Of a DNA stretch of 64,000 nt, positions 44,636 through 53,655 are shown in pieces. Within the stretch, counting starts at the first letter, position 1. Each line of letters opens with the position of its first letter. The DNA is from UBA1413 sp964552955 (lineage in GTDB: Bacteria > Bacteroidota > Bacteroidia > Bacteroidales > Prolixibacteraceae): the NCBI GenBank assembly GCA_964552955.1, contig CAZKIU010000020.1, positions 3,683 to 67,682 on the forward strand, given 5' to 3'. A program made the position numbers and the translations under genes. The notes under the pieces are model-generated. The model was not told where the DNA came from and made no database searches. It saw only the letters and a list, made by a program, of their open reading frames with translations.

Positions 44636-46369
44636 TTACTTTCCTGATTTGACATCGGTGACCACTCTGTCACAGTTTTCGGTCACAATGGGGCGGTTTT
44701 CTTCGTGGATGTAGGGATAGTCGGTGGTCTTTTCCACCAGGTTATTTCTGAAGGTAAATCCATCGACGCAATAGATATTCACCAGGCGTGGATCGAACCC
44801 CCGGAAGGTATTCTTCTCGACCAGAATATTCTGATGGTAACGGCTTTTTTCGCGGTCAGCCCTGATGCCCGACCCCACTTCGATGCATGATTTTCCCCAC
44901 ACCCCATAGTTACAGTTCTCGAAGAGATTGTTCCTGATGATCACATCGCGTACCCCCGATTGCTCATACCAGTAGGTCCCATCGCCTTCAAAAAGGATGG
45001 AAGCCCCGGCGATATGGAAATGATTGTTCTCAATCAATACCTTTCCCCTGGAACCGATGAGTAATCCCCGGGCCCTGTTGCCCCGCATGGTGCAGTTTCG
45101 GATAACCACATCAGGGTTGGCCTCAGTGGAGGCAACCACGTCTTTTACTTTTACCGTTCCGGGGAGGGGAGCCTCCAGAACGATCCGGGTATACTCCTTA
45201 TTCAGCCGTTCGGCTTCCCTGACTTTCAATTGCCCATAGGTTATCAGACTTTTGGCGTCGGCGAGTTCCAGGGAGACCCCCGGCTTAAGGAAGTCAAATC
45301 CATGTTGCTGCGAATGCTTGAGTTGCAGAATCATCTCGTGCGATGAGAGGATCGTGTCGATCACAGCATAAATACCGTGAATATTGGTAGCATCGTCTTT
45401 TTGGTTCTCAAAGGTGCAGTCCAACATATGGATGGTCCCGGTACAGTTGGAGAAATGGGTCGCATCGGCGGTGATGCTGATGATTCTGTTTTTCCCAGGG
45501 GATGGAGTTACCTTTACATGATCCAGCGTAATATCCCCTGAACGCTGGGCAATCACCCCCATGCCGCCACAATGGTAAATATTAACATTCTGAATATAAA
45601 TCTTCCGGCTGTCTGACACGATAAAACAGGGGATCAGCCGGTCACCTGCTCCAAAGACCAGAATATTGCCGGTTTTCCCGGTCAGGTTTTCCTTGAAAAT
45701 ACGCACATTCCCGTTTTCGAGTTTTTCTGCCGGCATCGATCCATTCGAAAAAATCCAATAGTCCTTTGCCATGAATGCGGTTTCGCGCTTCACCGGGTCA
45801 AACTCCAGCAGATTGGTGTAGGGGTAGTCGTTGTTCTCCTTATCGCGGAATTTCAACCGACCTTCGCTGATCGTCCAGGGATACTCTTCCGTGAAACGGA
45901 TGTCAAGATAATCCTTTCCTGAACCTTCAATCACCCCCTCGGAGTGAAAAGTCCGCACATAATCCACGTTCACATCTTTTATCGTAATATCAGAAGCGCC
46001 CTGCATCAGGAAAGGAGTTACGAAGCCTGAAAAGAGCAGGGAGGTTCCGTTGCCTTCTATAGTGAACCCCTGCATGCCTGTAAGGTTAAAGGCGATGCGT
46101 TTGAGGCTTTCGTCGTTGTTGCTGACAAAGGCATACTGTTCGGGGAGGTAGGCAGGAGTGATGAACAGGGTTCCTCCCGGCAGGACTAATTTATCGGCCC
46201 CGGTACTCCTGCAATGCTTCAATGCCCTGGTCAGGGCGTACCCGGCATCCTGCCCGGGTTTGACTCCCTGAAGAAAATCCTTCAGATAGACCGCTTCACT
46301 GCTGGCCATCAGGGCTGCACCCAGGAAGCATAAGAGGGTAAGACAGCTCTTTAAACGGGGAATAAGCAT
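44636..46369 (-). CDS. GH110-like alpha-galactosidase (right-handed beta-helix), exported
   Basis: This 577-residue secreted protein has a signal peptide ending MASSEA and many parallel beta-helix coils (repeated IRNC, VLIENNHF, VIIRNNLFEN segments). The block CTFENQKDDATNIHGIY (about residues 315-335) resembles the catalytic Asp-Asp region of GH110 enzymes, which remove alpha-1,3-linked galactose, as in blood-group B or linear Galili epitopes. The assignment is by motif memory only. A pectate-lyase-like or other beta-helix enzyme is the main alternative. It lies between the six-hairpin glycosidase and the esterase gene. Confidence 0.62.
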   Translation of the reverse strand: MLIPRLKSCLTLLCFLGAALMASSEAVYLKDFLQGVKPGQDAGYALTRALKHCRSTGADKLVLPGGTLFITPAYLPEQYAFVSNNDESLKRIAFNLTGMQGFTIEGNGTSLLFSGFVTPFLMQGASDITIKDVNVDYVRTFHSEGVIEGSGKDYLDIRFTEEYPWTISEGRLKFRDKENNDYPYTNLLEFDPVKRETAFMAKDYWIFSNGSMPAEKLENGNVRIFKENLTGKTGNILVFGAGDRLIPCFIVSDSRKIYIQNVNIYHCGGMGVIAQRSGDITLDHVKVTPSPGKNRIISITADATHFSNCTGTIHMLDCTFENQKDDATNIHGIYAVIDTILSSHEMILQLKHSQQHGFDFLKPGVSLELADAKSLITYGQLKVREAERLNKEYTRIVLEAPLPGTVKVKDVVASTEANPDVVIRNCTMRGNRARGLLIGSRGKVLIENNHFHIAGASILFEGDGTYWYEQSGVRDVIIRNNLFENCNYGVWGKSCIEVGSGIRADREKSRYHQNILVEKNTFRGFDPRLVNIYCVDGFTFRNNLVEKTTDYPYIHEENRPIVTENCDRVVTDVKSGK

Positions 46370-46428
46370 ATTTTATAATTTTTTAGGATGTGATAAAAAT
46401 AGTAAAGCGCCGGGGGATAACCAATGAA

Positions 46429-47871
46429 TTACCACACGTCATCCCAGTGATCAGTGCGGAAAGGCACCAGGGGCAAACCCATGGTGGTCCTTACGTTGGC
46501 CGCCGGCACATTTCTGAATCCATATCTGACGGCCACAGGGTTGGGCACTTCCGTCGATTGAAGCTCGATCTGGTTTTTCCACCAGAGGTGACGGGCAGTA
46601 GCCTTATAAAACTTCCGGTCTTCCCCAGCCATTTCAAAGCCTTCCATCTTCCCGGAATAATAATCGAAACTGTTCATGTCATTAAACTGGTTTTCACCTG
46701 AAAGGTGGTTGAATGTCAGCAAGGCCTTTGAATCAGTAAATACAACCTCTTTTATCGTAGGGGCAAGGGCCGGAAATCCCTTCATACTGTAAGTTTTTTC
46801 GAGGGCCAAAAAGGCCAGTCTTTGTCCCACTTCATTTTTTTTGGGGGGATGAATGCAGGTGGGATGACCGATGTCGTTGGTCGCAGCGATTCCGGCGTGG
46901 GAGAGTTGTTCCAGGGCTTTGTACTGCATTTCCACCTGCAGGGGCAGTGCGATCTTCTCAACACCTTCATAGGTGTATGGGGCCAGTTGAACGTAGTAGA
47001 AAGGCATCTCCTGATCCTTCCATTCATTTCGCCACTGTTTCACCAGCGCCACCATCAGTTTGTCATAATCATAATAATTGTGGAGATTGGATTCTCCCTG
47101 GTACCAGATAAAGCCCCGTGCCTTGTATTGGGTAATGGGACGAATCATTCCGTTGTATAAAACCTCAGGCTTTGAATGATCCGATTGACCGGCCTTTGCC
47201 GTCTTCAGATCCAGCCCGGCCACGGATTCGATGGTTTTTTCGGGTATCCAGGCTTCAATGGCAGATCCGCCCCAGTGGGAAGCTATCATCCCCACAGGAA
47301 TATTAAGGATCCTGTTCAACTGCCGGGCAAAGAAATAGGCGGTTGCGCTGAACTCACCCACGCTTTGGGCGTTGGAACATTTCCACTCGCCCTGGCAATC
47401 CTCCTGGGGAGTCGCGGTGGAATGACGGGCTACCGTGAACATCCTGATTCCAGGATATTCTGAAGCTTCAGCGATCGCAGACAAGGCATTCTCCACGGGT
47501 TGTCCCATAAAACCGGTGACCGGCATTTCCATGTTCGATTGCCCCGAAGCAATCCAAACTTCCCCGATTAAAATATCGTTGAGGACAATCCGGTTTTTCT
47601 CCTTCAGGGTGATTTGGTAAGGCCCCCCGGCATCAGGGGTCTCAATGCCGGTCTTCCATGACCCCTCTTTGTTCGCCACGACGGAATAACTCTTTTGGTT
47701 CCAGGAGGTTTTAATATGAACCCGGGCACCCGGATTTGCCTTTCCCCACAGGTTGACCACAGCGTTACGCTGGAGTACCATATGATCACCGATTACGGCT
47801 GGAAGGGTGATCTGCGCCAAGGCCGTAAAGCCCATCACCAAAGCCGCCAAAACAGCAACTATTTTTTTCAT
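46429..47871 (-). CDS. Sialate O-acetylesterase-like (SASA domain) esterase, exported
   Basis: This 480-residue protein has a signal peptide (MKKIVAVLAALVMGFTALAQ). An N-terminal beta domain precedes a SASA SGNH-type esterase with nucleophile Ser in IASGQSNMEMP (about 112), FIWYQGESNLHNY as oxyanion/central block, and the Asp/His region in NDIGHPTCIHPPKK. These enzymes deacetylate sialic acids or other acetylated sugars in the periplasm. Here, in a locus lacking recognisable sialidase, acetylated plant or algal sugars may be the target. It is 60 bp upstream of the GH110-like gene, after a terminator for SusD2. Confidence 0.9.
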   Translation of the reverse strand: MKKIVAVLAALVMGFTALAQITLPAVIGDHMVLQRNAVVNLWGKANPGARVHIKTSWNQKSYSVVANKEGSWKTGIETPDAGGPYQITLKEKNRIVLNDILIGEVWIASGQSNMEMPVTGFMGQPVENALSAIAEASEYPGIRMFTVARHSTATPQEDCQGEWKCSNAQSVGEFSATAYFFARQLNRILNIPVGMIASHWGGSAIEAWIPEKTIESVAGLDLKTAKAGQSDHSKPEVLYNGMIRPITQYKARGFIWYQGESNLHNYYDYDKLMVALVKQWRNEWKDQEMPFYYVQLAPYTYEGVEKIALPLQVEMQYKALEQLSHAGIAATNDIGHPTCIHPPKKNEVGQRLAFLALEKTYSMKGFPALAPTIKEVVFTDSKALLTFNHLSGENQFNDMNSFDYYSGKMEGFEMAGEDRKFYKATARHLWWKNQIELQSTEVPNPVAVRYGFRNVPAANVRTTMGLPLVPFRTDHWDDVW

Positions 47872-47890
47872 AACTTGGTTATTGTTAAAA

Positions 47891-47924
47891 CGGCTCCGGA
47901 AGGATGATCACCCCTCCGGAGCCG
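47891..47924 (-). terminator. Terminator after SusD2
   Basis: CGGCTCCGGA (47891-47900) pairs with TCCGGAGCCG (47915-47924). The minus strand continues TTTTAACAAT. It lies just after SusD2, before the esterase start. Confidence 0.75.
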
Positions 47925-47949
47925 GTTAATTTTTTAACATAAAATAGGG

Positions 47950-49533
47950 TTACTGTCCACTCCAGGGATTCTGGTCTTCCTCGCTGATGGCATCGTTGTT
48001 TAGAATCTCCATCTGGGGAATCTGACAGAAGAAGCGATAGTCGTTGGATTCCAGGAAAGCCATGGGATTGGCGTCGGATACGTTGTAGCCATTCAGGTAC
48101 TGCAAGCCCCACACATAATGACCTCCGGGATTCGTGGCGGAAGCACCATGTCTGACCAGTTTTTTCTGGAGGCGGACCAGGTCATAAAAGCCCGACTGCC
48201 CTTCGCAGATCAGTTCCTTGCGGCGTTCAATGTAAATCTTCTCCAGCAGGTCGTTCCCTGACACCTGTGTGGTGGGTGTGGCATTGCGGGCCGTCTGCAG
48301 CCGGTTGAGCAGGATCAGTGCCTCGGGCTCTTTCCCACTTTTGGCGGCCGCTTCGGCCATAATCAGCAACATCTCGGCACCACGCATCAGGCAGACTTCC
48401 GGGCGGGTGGCGCTTCCAATCACGCTACCCCCATCGGCACCATAATGCTTGTATTTATCAAAGGCCCACTTGGTGTTGATTTCATTATCGGCATTTTTGG
48501 TCCTTTTCCAGAACTGGTACCGGTCGTCTTTCTTTTCAAACAGCTCCTCAAATTTGCTGTCGGCAAAGAAATCAAGGAAGGAATAGATGGGGCCATCGGA
48601 ATACCCCTCGCCATAACTTTCATCCTGGTTGAACCAGAAGTTGTACTGGGTTCCCCCGCCCAGGTTATTGTCATTGGTATACTGCATGGCCCAAACGACT
48701 TCAGGATACCCACCCGAGATCATATCATCGAAGCCAGACCGGTATTGATCACGCGTCATCAAAACGCTGTGGTTATCATAAACCTTCTTGGCTTCGTCAT
48801 AAGCACCCTGCCAGTTTTGCATCACCAAATACACACGGGCCAAAATTCCGGAGGCGATTTCCTGATTGATAAACCATTTTTCAGCCGGTTCATAACCTTG
48901 AAGCAGCGTCTTGGCGTCGGTCAGGTCGGTGACGATCTGGGCATACACTTCTTCCACCGTGGAAAATCCCATATGGGTTTCGTCCTTCGTGGAAGTACGC
49001 AGAATGACTCCCCTTTTGTTTTTGGCTATGGCATAGGTCTGCTGGTAATTCTGGATCAGATGGAAATAAGCAATGGCGCGAATGGCCAATGCCTGACCCT
49101 TGATGTTCTTTTTCTCTGATTCACCTCCTGTGGCATCGTCGATATTGGTAATCACAATATTGGTCAGGTTGATGATATTGTAGCACATCTTCCAGATATT
49201 TCCAGCGATTCCATCGGCCTGCGTTTTGGCATTGGAATACTGGTAAGAGGTCAGCTGATCACCTCCCATGTTGGTATGGCAGATGACATCGGAGCCTCCC
49301 AGGTCTACATACATCTGTAATCCGGGAAGCCCGGCAAATACACGATCGGCCCCCTGGGTGTTGAACAACAGTTGCTTGTAGGCCGATGTCAGGACTTTGT
49401 CAAGTTGAAATACATTTTTATATACCTCGGTATCAGAAACTTCGACGGAGGGACTGGTGGTCAGCGACTCCTCACACCCTGCGAGGGTAAAGATAAGCAG
49501 TACAATGCAGAGTTTGTATTTTAGATTCTTCAT
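47950..49533 (-). CDS. SusD/RagB-family outer-membrane glycan-binding lipoprotein (pair 2)
   Basis: This 527-residue lipoprotein has a signal ending IFTLAGC. Family segments include ALAIRAIAYFHLIQNYQQTYAI (about residues 145-170), DLTDAKTLLQGY, YIERRKELICEGQSGFYDLVR near the C-terminus and a final GLQYLNGYNVSDANPM. It differs strongly from SusD1, so the two pairs likely import different products. It is 20 bp after SusC2. Confidence 0.94.
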   Translation of the reverse strand: MKNLKYKLCIVLLIFTLAGCEESLTTSPSVEVSDTEVYKNVFQLDKVLTSAYKQLLFNTQGADRVFAGLPGLQMYVDLGGSDVICHTNMGGDQLTSYQYSNAKTQADGIAGNIWKMCYNIINLTNIVITNIDDATGGESEKKNIKGQALAIRAIAYFHLIQNYQQTYAIAKNKRGVILRTSTKDETHMGFSTVEEVYAQIVTDLTDAKTLLQGYEPAEKWFINQEIASGILARVYLVMQNWQGAYDEAKKVYDNHSVLMTRDQYRSGFDDMISGGYPEVVWAMQYTNDNNLGGGTQYNFWFNQDESYGEGYSDGPIYSFLDFFADSKFEELFEKKDDRYQFWKRTKNADNEINTKWAFDKYKHYGADGGSVIGSATRPEVCLMRGAEMLLIMAEAAAKSGKEPEALILLNRLQTARNATPTTQVSGNDLLEKIYIERRKELICEGQSGFYDLVRLQKKLVRHGASATNPGGHYVWGLQYLNGYNVSDANPMAFLESNDYRFFCQIPQMEILNNDAISEEDQNPWSGQ

Positions 49534-49552
49534 AAATCTTCTTCTTTAAGAA

Positions 49553-52500
49553 TTAAAACGATAATTGAACACCAAACATATAGAGTCTCCTGGAGCCCTG
49601 AATCCCGTTATCGGTATCAGCATTTCCATTGTAACTGTTGCCCATGACGCCGGTTTCGGGATCGGTATATCTTTTGGCAGCAGGTCCCAGAGTGATCAGG
49701 TTATTTCCGGTGACATACATACGGAGGTTCTCAACCATCATCCTACGGCTGACCGCTTTGGGCAAGGTATAGCCTAAGGTCAGGTTTCTCAGACGCCAGT
49801 AAGGATTGTCGAACACAAAGTTGGTGGCGTATTTCACGGTAGCAGAATACTGGGTATACGACCAGCGCGGAATGTCGACTCCCGTATCTCCGGGTTGTTT
49901 CCATCTGTTTTCGACCAGGTCCTGAACCATACCAACCCCCGGGCGGTTCATGATACGTTCCTTGTAAGTATAGTCCGACATCTTCGATCCGTGGGAGAAA
50001 TACCACATAAAGGAGAAATCGAAACCTTTATAGAGGAAGCTGTTGGTGATGGAGCCGAACATTTTCGGGAGGGCTGAACCGCAATAGACAAAATCATCGG
50101 TGGTCACGGCCGAAGTCACTTCCGTCCGTTTCCATTTCCCGGTCCACTCCCCGTTGCTGTCTTTCTCCTTGATCAGCCAGCCGGGCAAGCCGGTTTCCGG
50201 ATTAACGCCATCGTACTGCGGGGCAATAAATTCGTAGATCGATTTACCCTCCTCCATCTTGTAGGTACAGGCCGTTCCCGAATAAGTATAGGGCCCGGTG
50301 GGGAGATAAGTCACCTCATTCTTCAGTGTGCTTACATTGGCATCGATGGTCCAGTTAAAATCCCTTTTGCTGATGACGTTGGCATTGAGGGTAAACTCAA
50401 ACCCGCTGTTGCGCAGGTCGCCGATGTTGGTGTTGTAGCCCGAAGCGTCACCCACCTGGGCTGAAACCGGCAACTCCTTGTAGAAGAGGAGATCTTTGGA
50501 GGTGCGGGAATAGTATTCCAGCGTACCGCTTAACCGTTTGAAGACCGAGAAGTCAAGGCCCACATTCCACTGGTGGTTGCTTTCCCATTTCAGGTCAGGG
50601 GTGCTGTAGGTGGCGGGTTTTAAACCGGGTTCCAGATAGAGGTTGTCGCTGGTGTAGGTGCCCTGGTAGGCATAAAGCACTTCACTTCCGGCCTTGCCAT
50701 TGCTGGCATTGCGAACGATCAGCCGGTCATTGCCGGTGGTTCCGTAACTCCCCCTGAGCGAGAGGTTGTCCAACCATTTGGCATCTTCCAGGAAACTCTC
50801 TTTAGAGATCCTCCAGGAAGCTCCCGTCGACCAGAAGGTACCCCACCGGTTCTCCGCGCTGAAGCGGGAAGAACCATCTTCACGCACCGAAGCCGAGAGG
50901 TAGTACTTGTTCATAAAGTTATAGTCCACCTTTCCGAAGAAGGAGAGCAGGGCATAGTTGTCATGTCCTCCCCAAACGCCAAACTCCTTGGTCGTATTGG
51001 CCAGTTCGAACTTGCCCAGTTCCATGATGCCTGAACCCCAGCCCTGTTCGTAATGGTCATCCCATTTGTACCACTCATGTCCGACCATAGCCGTCACATT
51101 GTTTTCCCCGAAACTCCAGTTGCCCGACAATACATTGTTCCAGGTAAGGGACCTCTTATTATAATCATAACGACTGGCATACCCCCCGTCGGCCAGGATC
51201 GAAATCCCGTAGGGAGCAGTCTGGCCACTTCCATGAACGGCAGAACTGTAATTCATCGACCGGTACCAGTAGTCATCGCTATTGAGGGCTGTCCTGAAAT
51301 TGAGATTGGCAGGGAGTACAAATTCCATAAAGAACTGGGACGACATAATATGGCCCATGTTGGAATCATAACTGTCGTCATTGTCATTATCCCAGTAATT
51401 CCCCGCGTTATTCAGGACCTGAATTCCAAAGAAGTTATTAGTGTATTTGCCATAGTCATACATCCTTTTCCCTGTTTTCTCTGAATAGACCCAGTCGGTA
51501 TTATCGATATTCCTCAACCAGGGAGAGGAAAGGGTGGTGGTAAAGTTGGCGGCACGGCTTGAGCCGGCGGAGATATTCTGGCGGTGCCTCGAGTAGGAAA
51601 GACTCCCTCCGGCATTCCACCACTCCTTCAGTTTGGTGGTGACGTTGGTTCTGAAGGAATAGCGTTCGTAGAACTGGCTGCTGCCATACCCCTGGTCATC
51701 GAGGAAACCTCCCGAGAAGAAATAGGTGGTTTTCCCGTCATTGGTGGTTCCGCTGACGTCGACGCTATAATCCTGGCGCAATTTGCGCGAGAAAATGGCC
51801 CCGTACACATCCCAGTCACTCTCCTCCCAGGCATATTCCAGCTTGGGATTCATGTGGGGATTTCCCTTCCCATCATGAAGGACATAGTTCTCATTGATAT
51901 ATTTGAACGGGGTCACATAGGTCGTTTCACCCTTTGAATTGGTGATGGCTTTGACCTGTTTTTTCAGCGCATTATTGGAAGCGTAATCCCCGGCGGCCTG
52001 AGGAGTCATCTTGTCATAATAGAGTGCATCATAATAAAGGGCATACCAGGTATTCTCGAGTTGCTGGTAAGGGTTGGCTTTAACCGGGTTCGGAACGGCA
52101 TTGTCAGAAGTTCCCCATGCCCCGCGAAAGTTGATTTGCGGTCCGCTCGATTTTCCCTTTTTGGTGGTAATGACGACCACACCATTGGCCGCGCGGGAAC
52201 CATAGAGCGAAGTGGCAGCGGCGTCTTTCAGAATTGTCATGGCTTCAATATCAGAAGGATTGATCTGATTCAAATCCCCGTCATAGGGCATCCCATCGAC
52301 AATATACAGCGGATCAGCCTTTCCCGACATCGAAGAAATACCGCGAATCTCAATACGGGTATTTCCGCCGGGATTTCCCTGTACATTCACCACATTGACC
52401 CCGGCAGACATGCCCTGCAGGGATTCGGCAAAACCCGTTCCCATCACTTTTTCAAGTTGCTCAGATTTAACCACTGATGCCGAACCGGTGAAGGTGGATT

Positions 52501-52993
52501 TCTTCTGGGTTCCATAGGCGACGATCACCACCTCGTCGATATTCTCTGTGTCTTCAACCAGCACCACCTTGAGCGTGGTCTGTCCGGCAGTCGGGATGGT
52601 TTGTTCAATAAATCCAATAAAAGAGATCTTTATGGAAGCATTGTTGGCCACTTCCAGTGAGAATTTGCCATTTACATCGGTAATCGTTCCGTGGGTCGTA
52701 CCCGCTTCAACAATATTGGCCCCGATGATGGACTCTCCAGTGGCATTCGTAACCGTTCCCGTGATAATTTTTTTCTGTTGCTGAGCAGAGGTAATCCCTG
52801 CCCCCTCTTCGGTACCGGCGACCCGTGCCGCCCAACCGGAATCATGGCTTAAACCGCTGTTGTCTGCACTGACCAGACCTGAAAATGCGTTGAAGAAAAC
52901 GGTAAATAATAAAATGAGTGTAGTCCGCATGACCTTACTAAAAAGATGATCGCGCTCTTCTCCGTGAAGACCGACACTCTGTGAATTGTTCAT
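49553..52993 (-). CDS. SusC/RagA-family TonB-dependent outer-membrane transporter (pair 2)
   Basis: This 1146-residue protein is longer than SusC1. A signal segment (about 22-44, MRTTLILLFTVFFNAFSGLVSA) is followed by a linker to about residue 75, then the CarboxypepD_reg-like domain (ITGTVTNATGESIIGANIV). The plug contains TRIEIRGISSMSGKADPLYIVDG and MTILKDAAATSLYGSRAANG. The barrel ends FGVQLSF. It would import oligosaccharides with SusD2. The start could be 52993 or 52930. Neither a HTCS nor sigma/anti-sigma gene is next to this pair. Confidence 0.95.
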   Translation of the reverse strand: MNNSQSVGLHGEERDHLFSKVMRTTLILLFTVFFNAFSGLVSADNSGLSHDSGWAARVAGTEEGAGITSAQQQKKIITGTVTNATGESIIGANIVEAGTTHGTITDVNGKFSLEVANNASIKISFIGFIEQTIPTAGQTTLKVVLVEDTENIDEVVIVAYGTQKKSTFTGSASVVKSEQLEKVMGTGFAESLQGMSAGVNVVNVQGNPGGNTRIEIRGISSMSGKADPLYIVDGMPYDGDLNQINPSDIEAMTILKDAAATSLYGSRAANGVVVITTKKGKSSGPQINFRGAWGTSDNAVPNPVKANPYQQLENTWYALYYDALYYDKMTPQAAGDYASNNALKKQVKAITNSKGETTYVTPFKYINENYVLHDGKGNPHMNPKLEYAWEESDWDVYGAIFSRKLRQDYSVDVSGTTNDGKTTYFFSGGFLDDQGYGSSQFYERYSFRTNVTTKLKEWWNAGGSLSYSRHRQNISAGSSRAANFTTTLSSPWLRNIDNTDWVYSEKTGKRMYDYGKYTNNFFGIQVLNNAGNYWDNDNDDSYDSNMGHIMSSQFFMEFVLPANLNFRTALNSDDYWYRSMNYSSAVHGSGQTAPYGISILADGGYASRYDYNKRSLTWNNVLSGNWSFGENNVTAMVGHEWYKWDDHYEQGWGSGIMELGKFELANTTKEFGVWGGHDNYALLSFFGKVDYNFMNKYYLSASVREDGSSRFSAENRWGTFWSTGASWRISKESFLEDAKWLDNLSLRGSYGTTGNDRLIVRNASNGKAGSEVLYAYQGTYTSDNLYLEPGLKPATYSTPDLKWESNHQWNVGLDFSVFKRLSGTLEYYSRTSKDLLFYKELPVSAQVGDASGYNTNIGDLRNSGFEFTLNANVISKRDFNWTIDANVSTLKNEVTYLPTGPYTYSGTACTYKMEEGKSIYEFIAPQYDGVNPETGLPGWLIKEKDSNGEWTGKWKRTEVTSAVTTDDFVYCGSALPKMFGSITNSFLYKGFDFSFMWYFSHGSKMSDYTYKERIMNRPGVGMVQDLVENRWKQPGDTGVDIPRWSYTQYSATVKYATNFVFDNPYWRLRNLTLGYTLPKAVSRRMMVENLRMYVTGNNLITLGPAAKRYTDPETGVMGNSYNGNADTDNGIQGSRRLYMFGVQLSF

Positions 52994-53655
52994 AAGTCAA
53001 AATTTTTGAATTAATAGCATAATTGTGATTGGCCGGATGACAAAAACCTCCATCATAAGGTTCTCTCTCTTCCTCCGACCGGGGATCCCTGATGCTTTTG
53101 GTTGTTTACTCCATAGGCAAATTATGTTAATTGGTTAAATGCTGGTGGTATGCTGACCCTTCTGAAAGGGATCTGCAGACAGGTTGAAATGACCCTGAGA
53201 ACAAAGTCTTCAGCCCATTCCCGTTCTATCAAATGGCCGTTGGTTGCCGTGAAAAAGCGGGAAAGATACTTCGAATGCAATAAATGAAACACCTGAAAAT
53301 CTGAGGTTTAATTCAAATTCAGTCACTACTTTCTCATTTGACAAAATATTAATTTTACCTGGTAGTGGCGGGAATACCGGGGAGTTCTTAAGGTAAAATT
53401 AACATATTGCTGATTCTATCTGGCTTGTATTCAGGGTAAAATGCTGAAATGTGAGGTCTTTGGGCGGTCTACCGAATGGACCACGATAGCATATGGCAAA
53501 ATAAGGAGGATTAGTAGAATCAGGTGGAAATATAAATACCCCCTCACAGGATTAGAGACAGAAGCAACCAGTTCGTTTTCACGGTTGAAATGCGTTTTCC
53601 CATCAAAGCTATCGGAATTTTCAGTGGCCCTGTGCTTGGGTTTACGGGAAGGCAA
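52994..53655. other. Long intergenic region upstream of SusC2 with a 12-bp inverted repeat
   Basis: No convincing gene is present in these 662 bp. TTAATTTTACCT (53349-53360) is matched exactly by AGGTAAAATTAA (53391-53402) with a 30-base loop. Two overlapping short reading frames (plus and minus) between 53431 and 53659 lack support. The SusC2 promoter is presumably here, but no full TTTG/TAnnTTTG pair was found near the start. Confidence 0.55.

Noticed and set aside
53431..53655. 74-residue minus-strand open frame with one hydrophobic segment after the asparagine-synthase-like gene
   Set aside because: It starts with TTG, has no ribosome site or homology I recognise, and overlaps an equally weak plus-strand frame.
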